A DNA stretch of 7,368 nucleotides from Propionibacteriaceae bacterium. GTDB lineage: Bacteria > Actinomycetota > Actinomycetes > Propionibacteriales > Propionibacteriaceae. Under the pieces are notes generated by a model. That model was given only the letters and a program-made list of their open reading frames with translations, ran no database searches and had not been told where the DNA came from. Within the stretch, counting starts at the first letter, position 1. Every line of letters starts with the position of its first letter. The stretch covers positions 1-7,368 of the forward strand of contig JAGXHS010000106.1 in NCBI GenBank assembly GCA_024636075.1, in the 5' to 3' direction. The position numbers were made by a program, and so were the translations under genes. This document shows, piece after piece, positions 1-6,231 of the stretch.

Positions 1-20
1 CAGATGTGTATAAGAGACAG
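1..20 (+). other. Residual Tn5/Nextera adaptor (mosaic end) at the contig edge
   Basis: Bases 2-20 read AGATGTGTATAAGAGACAG, the 19-bp hyperactive Tn5 mosaic end used in tagmentation libraries. The C at base 1 agrees with the Read 1 version of the adaptor, which has ...GTC before the mosaic end, rather than the Read 2 version, which has G there. The orientation, with the ...ACAG end joined to the insert, is exactly that of untrimmed adaptor followed by genomic DNA. No IS50 or Tn5 coding sequence follows; topA reading begins immediately at base 21. These bases are therefore a library artefact and not part of the organism. Confidence 0.96.
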
Positions 21-21
21 G

Positions 22-1842
22 GGTGTGCAAGCCCTCGTGGGTGGAACCTTCGGGGCCGAAGTAGAAGTCACTGAGCACCCCGACCCGCTTGGCGTTGCCC
101 CGGGCGATCTCGTCGAGGGTCTGCTCCATGCTGGCCGTGAACTCGTAATTCACCAGACGGCTGAAGTGCTGTTCCAGTAGCCGGGTCACCGCGAAGGCCA
201 GCCAGGTCGGCACCAGCGCCGAGCCCTTCTTGAACACGTAGTCGCGGGAGGTGATCGTGCGGATGATGGACGCGTAGGTGGACGGACGTCCGATCTCCAG
301 TTCCTCCAGCTTGGCGACCAGCGTCGGTTCGGTGTAGCGCGCCGGAGGGCGGGTTTCGTGACCAGCAGGGGTCAACTCGTGGACCCGGACCACGTCCGAG
401 GTGGTCAACTTCGGCAACCTGCTCTGGGCATCGTCGGTGCGAGCGTCCTCGTCGTCCAGGGACTCGACGTAGGCCTTGAGGAAACCGTGGAAGGTGATCG
501 TCCTACCACTCGAGGTGAAGTTCGCCGATGTCACTGGCACATCCAGCTCAATCGGCTGCTCGGGGGTGACAGTCAGCTTCACCGTCAGGGTCTGGCCCTT
601 GGCATCGGCCATCTGGGAGGCAATGGTGCGAGTCCAGATCAGTTCGTACAGCCGGAACTGCTCTCCGCGCAGACCGCTCTGTGCGGGGGTGCGGAAGTGC
701 TCACCGGCGGGCCGGATCGCTTCGTGCGCCTCTTGGGCGTTCTTCACCTTCGAGGTGTAGAGGCGGGGCTTGTCCGCGACGTATTCGGCGCCGAAAAGTT
801 GGCCGGCCTGTTCCCGGGCCGCGGAGATGGCGCTGCTGGACAACGTCACCGAGTCGGTACGCATGTAGGTGATGTATCCCGCTTCGTACAGCTGCTGGGC
901 GACCCGCATCGCGTGCTCGGCGCTGAAGCCGAGCTTTCGGCCAGCCTCCTGTTGCAGCGTGGTGGTGCGGAAGGGCGGGTACGGACGCCGGGTGTAAGGC
1001 TTCGACTCCACCGAGGTGACCTTGAAATCGACATCCCTCAGCTGCTCGCTCAATGTGGTGGCGGCCGTCTCGTCGAGCACCACCATTGACGTTCCCTGGA
1101 CGTCACCCAGAGTGTTGAAGTCCCTGCCCTGGGCCACCTTGCGATCATCCAGGCTCACCAGACGGGAGGCGAATTGTCGTGGCTCCGCCCCTTCGCCCGC
1201 GTCCAGGGTGGCGTCCAGATCCCAGTAGGCGGCGCCGGTGAATGCCATCCGCTCGCGTTCCCGGTCCACCACCAGCCGAGTGGCAACCGACTGCACCCGT
1301 CCCGCTGACAGCCGCGGCATCACCTTTTTCCACAGCACCGGAGACACCTCGTATCCGTACAACCGGTCGAGAATGCGACGGGTCTCCTGTGCGTCCACCA
1401 GATCGGTGTCCAGATCCCGCGGGTTGGCGACGGCCTCACGGATCGCCTCGGGGGTGATCTCGTGGAAGACCATCCGCTTGCTGGGCACCTTGGGCTTGAG
1501 TTCCTGCAGCAGGTGCCAGGCGATCGCTTCACCTTCACGGTCACCGTCGGTGGCGAGCAGCAGTTCGTCGACGCCGGAGAGCTGCGCCTTGAGTAGCTTG
1601 ATGGTGGCCTTCTTGTCGGCTGCCACGACGTAGAGCGGTTCGAAGTCGTTGGCCACATCGACCCCCGTGCGAGCCCACTTCTCGCCCTTGTACTTCGCCG
1701 GTACCTCACTGGCGCCAGTCGGCAGGTCACGGACGTGACCGCGGGAGGACTCGACGATGTAGCCATCACCCAGATAGCTGGCGATCTTGGTCGCCTTGGT
1801 CGGCGACTCGACGATCACCAGACTGCGGGTGCTGCTGCTCAT
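22..1842 (-). CDS. topA: DNA topoisomerase I (type IA), C-terminal part missing
   Basis: Type IA topoisomerase: it relaxes negative supercoils by cutting one DNA strand through a 5'-phosphotyrosine and passing the other strand through. The frame is open without interruption for 607 residues and runs into the adaptor at base 20, so the C-terminus is absent. Actinobacterial TopA proteins are usually about 850-1000 residues, so some 250-400 residues are missing, mainly the C-terminal DNA-binding repeats and basic tail. The TOPRIM domain has LVIVESPTKA (Glu12) and LATDGDREGEAIAWHL (Asp99, Asp101, Glu103), so the metal-binding acidic residues are intact. The catalytic tyrosine is Tyr326 in AGYITYMRTDS. 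SAGRVQSVATRLVVDRE (about 179-195) and IGRPSTYASII are further family signatures. The start is fixed by an in-frame TGA at 1854-1852 and an AAGGA Shine-Dalgarno 5 nt upstream of the ATG. The methyltransferase gene lies 100 nt upstream on the same strand. Confidence 0.97.
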
Positions 1843-1942
1843 TGGCTTCCTTCAGGGTCAGCGTGGGTGGACGGGTCGTGAGCGACCAGCGTCGCACACG
1901 CTTCGCATGGTAACGCGATCTGACCGTCAATGGTCCAGTCGC
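1843..1942 (-). promoter_or_regulatory. topA leader and possible promoter region
   Basis: These 100 nt separate the methyltransferase stop from the topA start and are the natural place for a topA promoter. On the minus strand there is a TTGACG (1930-1925), a good -35 element. The hexamer 17 nt downstream (TGCGAA) is a poor -10, and the better -10-like TACCAT (1912-1907) is only 12 nt away, so no standard promoter pair can be assigned. A small perfect inverted repeat, GGTCG-TGAG-CGACC, lies at 1874-1887 within the leader. topA genes are often controlled by supercoiling, which would suit a badly spaced promoter, but that is inference. Co-transcription with the methyltransferase is equally possible. 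Confidence 0.3.
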
Positions 1943-3502
1943 TCAGCCGTCGATGAGGTCGTCGGAGGGCTCCAGCATGCCCGTGCGCAGCGCATCGCGG
2001 ATCACTTGGTGCACCTCTGCGAGCACCTCGGCTGCGGACTGGTCCAACAGTCCCGCGACCGCATTCACGATTTGTGAGAGCCGCAGTTCCCCGTCGCAGG
2101 CGCCCAGAACAGCGGCAGCCGTCGAACTGACCTGGGTGGCACGACGCAGTCCCGTCGAACTGCGCAACACGATGTGTCGCGGATCAGACGCCCCCGGGTC
2201 ACCGATCGTCTCCTGATGTACTGAATCGGACACCCGCCAGCGCGCCGCCAGAATGTCACCGAGCTCACGCAAGGAGTTGGTGACCGCGTCGGGCCGATCG
2301 GCGAAAGCCACCCCGAGGGGCTGCTGCACAGCATGCGGCCAGACCTCACACTCCACGTCGGGATCTTCCCGTCCGGCGTTGGTCAGACTGACCCAGCCCA
2401 AGCCGACGCCGGTGATGCCGAGCTGGTCGAAGTAGTCGAGCCACTCACGATATCGCGGCTTCCACTGGCCACTTCCCTGGAATCCCGCGTCAGTGAGCCA
2501 CATCTCGATGTACTCGTAGACGTCGAGCTGCTCGCGTTGCAGCACCCACAGATCGCAGCCGAGACCGTCCACCCAGCCCGCCAGCCGCTCCTGCCACGGT
2601 TGGTCGGCTGTGATCGCCCAGTTGCCCAGCACCTGCAGCGTGCCGCCCTCGGTGAGGTGGCCCGGTGCGTGCCGGATGACGTGGCGCACCAAACCATCGG
2701 CGGCGAACTGGCCCTCCCGGTACACCAGTCGCTGATCATCAGTGCTGGGCGGGCTGATCACGTACGGCGGATTGGTGACGATCAGATCGAATCGTTCACC
2801 AGCCACCGGCTGGTACAGGCTTCCTTCCCGCAGATCGAGCGAGACGTCGTTCAGCTGCGCCGTCAACCGTGCCATCGCCACGGCCCGCGGATTCAGGTCA
2901 GTGGCCACCACCCGATCGCTGTGACGGGCGAGGTGCAGTGACTGCACCCCACAGCCGGCGCCGAGATCGAGGGCCGCGCCCACCTGACGGCGGATGGTGA
3001 TCTCGGCGAGCGTGCTGGACGCCGGCGAGACTCCGAGCACGTAGTCTGCGCGGGTTCGGGTGACAACCTGGTCCAGCCCGGGCATCGGGTCGCTGACCAC
3101 CCACCCGGTTGCCCCATCGTCGGCCGACCCGTAGGGCCGGACATCAACGACCGCGCGCAGAAGTCCATTCCTCTCTTCGAGGATCCCAGCCGTGACCATG
3201 GTGTCGGTGTCGAACGCCGCCTCAGCCTCACGATGTGAGACCGACTGTTGCAGCAACCACAACCTGATCATGGTGGCCTGCGGATCGTGGGCGCCTTCGA
3301 GCACCATCGAGGCCGGAATAGTGGAGTTGCGCAGCAACCCGGACTGCCCGACGTCGGTGATCCGTTCGATCACCTCATCAAGGGTGTACCCGCCCTCACT
3401 CAACCAACATCGGAGTGCGGCCACATCCAGGGCTTCGAACATGTCGGTCAGGGTGTCACATTCCGGCGCCGTCAATGCAACAGTCGGCTGGGTGCTGGAC
3501 AT
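1943..3502 (-). CDS. Class I SAM-dependent methyltransferase with N-terminal cap and winged-helix-like C-terminus
   Basis: Predicted 519-residue methyltransferase of the 'small domain' type (relatives PrmC/HemK and RsmC). With the start at 3502, the SAM-binding motif I is ALDLGAGCG (about 177-185), followed by VVATDLNPRAVAMA with the acidic residue that holds the SAM ribose. The catalytic NPPY is at about 244-247 (FDLIVTNPPYVISPP), the form seen in enzymes that methylate amino groups of Gln, adenine or guanine. About 150 N-terminal residues form an uncharacterised domain, and the last ~65 residues (DGELRLSQIVNAV... to GMLEP) look like a winged helix. I recall actinobacterial homologues with this three-part layout, but the substrate is unknown. 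The start is uncertain. ATG 3502 leaves 34 nt to the divergent helicase but has no clear Shine-Dalgarno. ATG 3538 has a weak GGAA but would overlap the helicase start codon, and ATG 3442 has nothing. No target-recognition domain typical of restriction methyltransferases is seen. Confidence 0.88.
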   Translation of the reverse strand: MSSTQPTVALTAPECDTLTDMFEALDVAALRCWLSEGGYTLDEVIERITDVGQSGLLRNSTIPASMVLEGAHDPQATMIRLWLLQQSVSHREAEAAFDTDTMVTAGILEERNGLLRAVVDVRPYGSADDGATGWVVSDPMPGLDQVVTRTRADYVLGVSPASSTLAEITIRRQVGAALDLGAGCGVQSLHLARHSDRVVATDLNPRAVAMARLTAQLNDVSLDLREGSLYQPVAGERFDLIVTNPPYVISPPSTDDQRLVYREGQFAADGLVRHVIRHAPGHLTEGGTLQVLGNWAITADQPWQERLAGWVDGLGCDLWVLQREQLDVYEYIEMWLTDAGFQGSGQWKPRYREWLDYFDQLGITGVGLGWVSLTNAGREDPDVECEVWPHAVQQPLGVAFADRPDAVTNSLRELGDILAARWRVSDSVHQETIGDPGASDPRHIVLRSSTGLRRATQVSSTAAAVLGACDGELRLSQIVNAVAGLLDQSAAEVLAEVHQVIRDALRTGMLEPSDDLIDG

Positions 3503-3536
3503 GCAGAGTGTCCACGCCGGGTGACAGGATGCCGCC
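3503..3536. promoter_or_regulatory. Very short divergent intergenic gap (methyltransferase / helicase)
   Basis: Only 34 nt separate the chosen methyltransferase start (minus) from the helicase start (plus). The gap is too short for two ordinary back-to-back promoters, so at least one promoter must lie inside the neighbouring coding region or give a near-leaderless transcript. I see no convincing -35/-10 pair on either strand here. On the plus strand AGGA at 3526-3529 sits 7 nt before the helicase ATG and is its likely ribosome binding site. Confidence 0.5.
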
Positions 3537-5810
3537 ATGGTTGTTCCGGACTGGTTGGCGCTCGACGACGCAGTGCGTCACGTGCACCACCAGCCGGCGA
3601 GTCCAGGGGAAAGTGCCACCTGGCCGAGCTGGTTGAGCAGCGACGTGACCGCATCGCTGGTACGGGCGGGCCTGACGGAACCGTGGGCACATCAGGCCCG
3701 GGTCGCCGAACACGCGTGGTCCGGCCGCCACGTCGCCATCAGCACACCCACCGCCAGCGGCAAGACCCTCGGCTACCTGCTGCCGATCCTGCAGGCAACC
3801 GCCAGTGCGTCACCCAGCGTGGGGGTCGCGGTCGGTGGAGCGCGGGCCATCACCAGCTCGCGAGGTCACACTGCGCTCTATCTTTCCCCCACCAAGGCGC
3901 TGTCCCACGACCAGTGGCGGGCCGCTCGCCATCTCGGCCCGGCAGGTTGGCCGCTCGCCACTCTTGACGGGGACTCCACACCTGCGGAGCGTCGCTACGC
4001 CCGCAGCCACGCTCGCTTCGTGTTGACGAATCCGGACATGCTGCACCGCTCGGTGCTGCCGAATCATCCGCGCTGGGCAAGCTTCCTGGGGAACCTGCGC
4101 TATGTGGTGATCGACGAAGCCCACCGGTGCCGTGGGGTGTTCGGCTCGCACGTGGCCGCGGTGATCCGTCGGCTGCGTCGGCTGTGCCGGCTGCACGGTG
4201 CTGATCCGGTGTTCATCCTGGCCTCAGCGACAGCGCAAGATGTCGGTTCGTTCGCTGGCCAGCTGATCGGAGCAGAATCGGTGGCAGTGGTGGACCACAG
4301 CAGCGCACCCCAGCCGGGACGGGACATCGTGCTCTGGCAGCCGCACGATTCAACAACCACCGACGCCGCGCGACTCCTCGCCCGGCTCACCGATGAGGAT
4401 CGCCAGACGATCTGCTTCGTCGCGTCGCGTGCGATGGCCGAGCTGATCGCGGTCTGGGCCGGTGAGCACCAAACATCGGCGCGTCGCATCGTCAGTTATC
4501 GAGCAGGCCATCTACCAGGGGATCGGCGCACGGTGGAAGCCGCGCTGCAGACCGGCGACATCACGTCGGTGGCAGCGACCAACGCCCTGGAACTGGGGGT
4601 GGACATCGCCGGCATGGATGCCGTGCTGATCGCTGGCTTCCCCGGAACCCTGGCATCGTTCTGGCAGCAGGCGGGGCGCGCCGGTCGCCGCGACCAGGAG
4701 GCAGTGGTGACCTTGATTGCCCGCGACGACCCGTTGGACAGCTACCTGTTCGCGCACCCCGAGCTGATCTTCGAACGCCCGGTCGAGAAGACTGTGCTGG
4801 ACGCGGCCAATCCACACGTGCTGGCGCCGCACCTGGCCGCCGCCGCCCAGGAATCCTGCCTGGTCGATGACGATGCGCGATGGTTCGGCCCCACCATGAC
4901 GTCCCTGGCCGATCAGCTGACCCGCCAGGGATTGCTCCGACGACGCCCATCCGGGTGGTTCTGGACCCGTCCGGAGCGAGCGGTCGACTCCATCGACCTG
5001 CGATCGGCAGGGGGGCATCCGATCGACATCGTCGATACCAGGACCGGCAGGATCATTGGTTCGGTGGATCGCAGCGCTGCTGATCGCACCGTTCATCCCG
5101 GTGCGGTGTACCTGCACCAGGGCGACACCTGGCTGGTGGACGAGTACCTGCCGGACGACTACCGGGCCGACGTGCACGCCGAGCGCCCCACCTACTACAC
5201 CCAGGCCCAATCGATCTCCGAGATGCGGATCATCACCGAGACCGCCTCGCGGGCGTTCGGCCGCGGCGTGGTGCACACCGGACAGGTGAGGATGATGTCG
5301 CAGGTGACCGGCTACCTGCGTCGCGATGCCGCCACCCGCGAGGTGTGGGATTCGACACCGCTGGAACTGCCGCAGCATGAGATGACCACCACCGCCATGT
5401 GGTGGACCATCGGCGAGGACGTCACCGGCGGGTTGGGGCTCAATGCTCTTCGTCTGGCTGCTGGCGCTCATGCAGCCGAGCACACGGCCATCGGACTGTT
5501 GCCAGCATTCGTCACCTGTGACCGCTGGGACATCGGGGGGCTCTCAACACTTCTGCATCCCGACACCGGAATGTGCACCATCGTGGTCCATGACGGTCAT
5601 CCCGGTGGAGCCGGCTTCGCCGAGCAGGGCTACCAGATCGCCGACGAGTGGGCCCGGGCGACGTTGGACCGATTGGTGGGCTGTCCGTGCGAATCGGGGT
5701 GCCCCGCGTGCGTCGTGTCACCGAAGTGTGGCAACGCCAACCAGATGCTGGACAAGGATGCTGCGACGCTGCTGGTGACCGCCCTGCTCGCCCCCCGACC
5801 TGCCGGATAA
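3537..5810 (+). CDS. SftH/MrfA/Hrq1-family superfamily 2 DNA helicase with C-terminal cysteine cluster
   Basis: ATP-dependent DNA helicase/translocase of 757 residues, close in size to the family (M. smegmatis SftH, B. subtilis MrfA, yeast Hrq1). Known members move 3'-5' on DNA, and MrfA acts in repair of mitomycin C damage. The motifs are complete and in order: I PTASGKT (71-77), Ia SPTKAL (117-122), Ib TNPDML (164-169), II DEAH (193-196), III SAT (230-232), IV FVASR (294-298), V TNALELGVDI (348-357), VI QQAGRAGR (377-384). The C-terminal third matches the DUF1998/MrfA zinc-binding region: HAAEH (645-649), CDRWDIGG (661-668), DGHPGGAG (686-693), then Cys716, 718, 722, 725 and 731 in CPCESGCPACVVSPKCG. 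The last four are the likely zinc ligands. A Ser/Gly/Ala-rich stretch at about 88-110, between motifs I and Ia, looks like a loop of variable length. The start is supported by AGGA at 3526-3529. A role in DNA repair is inferred from the family. Confidence 0.95.
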   Translation: MVVPDWLALDDAVRHVHHQPASPGESATWPSWLSSDVTASLVRAGLTEPWAHQARVAEHAWSGRHVAISTPTASGKTLGYLLPILQATASASPSVGVAVGGARAITSSRGHTALYLSPTKALSHDQWRAARHLGPAGWPLATLDGDSTPAERRYARSHARFVLTNPDMLHRSVLPNHPRWASFLGNLRYVVIDEAHRCRGVFGSHVAAVIRRLRRLCRLHGADPVFILASATAQDVGSFAGQLIGAESVAVVDHSSAPQPGRDIVLWQPHDSTTTDAARLLARLTDEDRQTICFVASRAMAELIAVWAGEHQTSARRIVSYRAGHLPGDRRTVEAALQTGDITSVAATNALELGVDIAGMDAVLIAGFPGTLASFWQQAGRAGRRDQEAVVTLIARDDPLDSYLFAHPELIFERPVEKTVLDAANPHVLAPHLAAAAQESCLVDDDARWFGPTMTSLADQLTRQGLLRRRPSGWFWTRPERAVDSIDLRSAGGHPIDIVDTRTGRIIGSVDRSAADRTVHPGAVYLHQGDTWLVDEYLPDDYRADVHAERPTYYTQAQSISEMRIITETASRAFGRGVVHTGQVRMMSQVTGYLRRDAATREVWDSTPLELPQHEMTTTAMWWTIGEDVTGGLGLNALRLAAGAHAAEHTAIGLLPAFVTCDRWDIGGLSTLLHPDTGMCTIVVHDGHPGGAGFAEQGYQIADEWARATLDRLVGCPCESGCPACVVSPKCGNANQMLDKDAATLLVTALLAPRPAG

Positions 5811-5839
5811 CCCCGTGGCCCGCCAGATATCCTCGAAGC

Positions 5840-5846
5840 AGGAGGT
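5840..5846 (+). promoter_or_regulatory. Consensus Shine-Dalgarno AGGAGGT
   Basis: A full anti-16S match, AGGAGGT, lies 6 nt upstream of the ATG at 5853. It fixes the start of the small membrane protein and is the best ribosome binding site in the window. The 42-nt gap after the helicase has no good promoter. TATCCT at 5828-5833 could serve as a -10, but nothing resembles a -35 at the right distance, so read-through from the helicase is more likely. Confidence 0.85.
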
Positions 5847-5852
5847 ATTGCA

Positions 5853-6107
5853 ATGACCAAGAGGAAGCTGAGCAAGAAAAGATGGAGTGATCTGTCCAGC
5901 ACCGCACGGACAGCCCTCGTGACGACAGCCGCAGTTCAGGTCACACTGCAGGTCATCGCCGCCCGGAAGCTCCACCGGCTCCCGGCCGAGCAGGTGCGTG
6001 GCGGCCGGAAGTGGCCGTGGGCGCTCACCATCGCCGGCGGTGAACTGGTCGGAGCTTCGAGTTTCCTGCTGGCACATCGTGGTCGCACAGCCGTCCACGA
6101 GGGATGA
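5853..6107 (+). CDS. Small two-helix membrane protein of unknown function
   Basis: An 84-residue protein with a very basic N-terminus (MTKRKLSKKR) and two hydrophobic segments, at about 20-37 (ARTALVTTAAVQVTLQVI) and 56-74 (WALTIAGGELVGASSFLLA). They are separated by a polar loop, RKLHRLPAEQVRGGRKWP. The loop pattern 'R-x-P-A-x-x-V-R-G-x-K-x-W' resembles short actinobacterial membrane proteins related to the phospholipase D N-terminal membrane segment (PLDc_N). There is no catalytic HKD motif, so enzyme activity is not expected. The positive-inside rule suggests both termini and perhaps the loop contact the cytoplasmic face, but the topology is uncertain. It starts 42 nt after the helicase stop on the same strand, with a consensus Shine-Dalgarno, so it is probably the last gene of the helicase transcript. 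Nothing in the sequence says whether it works with the helicase. I do not recognise a function. Confidence 0.8.
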   Translation: MTKRKLSKKRWSDLSSTARTALVTTAAVQVTLQVIAARKLHRLPAEQVRGGRKWPWALTIAGGELVGASSFLLAHRGRTAVHEG

Positions 6108-6220
6108 CGGCAGGGCATCGGCCGCCGCTCGGTTGTGGTTGAGAGCCACCGGGTTGACGACTTGTCGTCCCCTCCGCCGGACTTCCGCCTCAAATCAGCA
6201 CGAAGCTATCGGGGATCTGG
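6108..6220. other. Convergent intergenic region
   Basis: A 113-nt gap between two genes that point at each other: the small membrane protein (plus) and the binding-protein lipoprotein (minus). It needs termination in both directions and contains hairpin-forming repeats, listed separately. I find no small ORF with a ribosome binding site, no tRNA-like fold and no riboswitch-like element in it. Confidence 0.7.
6151..6172. terminator. Hairpin, candidate terminator for the helicase operon
   Basis: Perfect inverted repeat GACGA-CTTG-TCGTC at 6156-6169. It is extended by GGG (6151-6153) pairing with CCC (6170-6172) after a two-base TT bulge, giving an eight-pair GC-rich stem. It lies about 45 nt after the stop of the plus-strand membrane-protein gene. 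No T-run follows on either strand, so it is not a classical intrinsic terminator. Stems without a U-tract are common 3' of actinobacterial genes, and it could act in either direction. Confidence 0.4.
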
Positions 6221-6231
6221 CTATCCGCCGA
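6209..6231 (-). terminator. Hairpin over the stop codon of the binding-protein gene
   Basis: TCGGGGAT (6209-6216) pairs with ATCC plus CCGA (6223-6226 and 6228-6231), with one bulged G and a six-base loop. The TAG stop codon of the minus-strand gene (6223-6221) falls at the base of the loop. In the minus-strand transcript the stem is followed about 20 nt later only by a weak UUU. It may be a terminator or a 3'-end stabilising stem for the ABC transporter transcript. Confidence 0.3.

Noticed and set aside
1..20. A genuine Tn5/IS50 end
   Set aside because: Only the synthetic 19-bp mosaic end is present, oriented as a tagmentation adaptor, with no inner transposon sequence and ordinary topA immediately after it.
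358..1089. Plus-strand ORF of 243 codons antisense to topA
   Set aside because: It mirrors the topA reading frame, which is unmistakable; the translation has no recognisable motif and no ribosome binding site. Long antisense frames are common in high-GC genes.
2333..2941. Plus-strand ORF of 202 codons antisense to the methyltransferase
   Set aside because: It overlaps the motif-bearing minus-strand frame, has unlikely composition (rich in His, Gln and Arg) and has no ribosome binding site.
3435..3463. DNA-damage promoter motifs upstream of the helicase: a TCGAAC LexA half-site (3435-3440) and TGTCGGT (3442-3448), like the mycobacterial RecA-independent damage motif
   Set aside because: The LexA box lacks its second half, and the other motif has no TAnnnT hexamer at the expected distance (ACATTC instead). 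Both lie in methyltransferase coding sequence and may be chance.
4512..5483. Minus-strand ORF of 323 codons antisense to the helicase
   Set aside because: It is opposite to conserved helicase motifs V-VI and the middle region; the translation is rich in Gly, His, Gln and Arg with no domain pattern, as expected for a shadow frame.
1943..6107. A DISARM-like or other phage-defence cluster (methyltransferase, DUF1998 helicase, PLD-like protein)
   Set aside because: The resemblance is superficial. The helicase and DUF1998 region are one protein of the SftH/MrfA form, the methyltransferase is PrmC/RsmC-like without a target-recognition domain, and the small membrane protein has no HKD motif. topA next door also indicates core chromosome.
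6108..6220. A TPP or FMN riboswitch linked to the putative vitamin transporter
   Set aside because: This gap is downstream of the binding-protein gene, not ahead of the operon, and holds only simple hairpins with no conserved riboswitch core.
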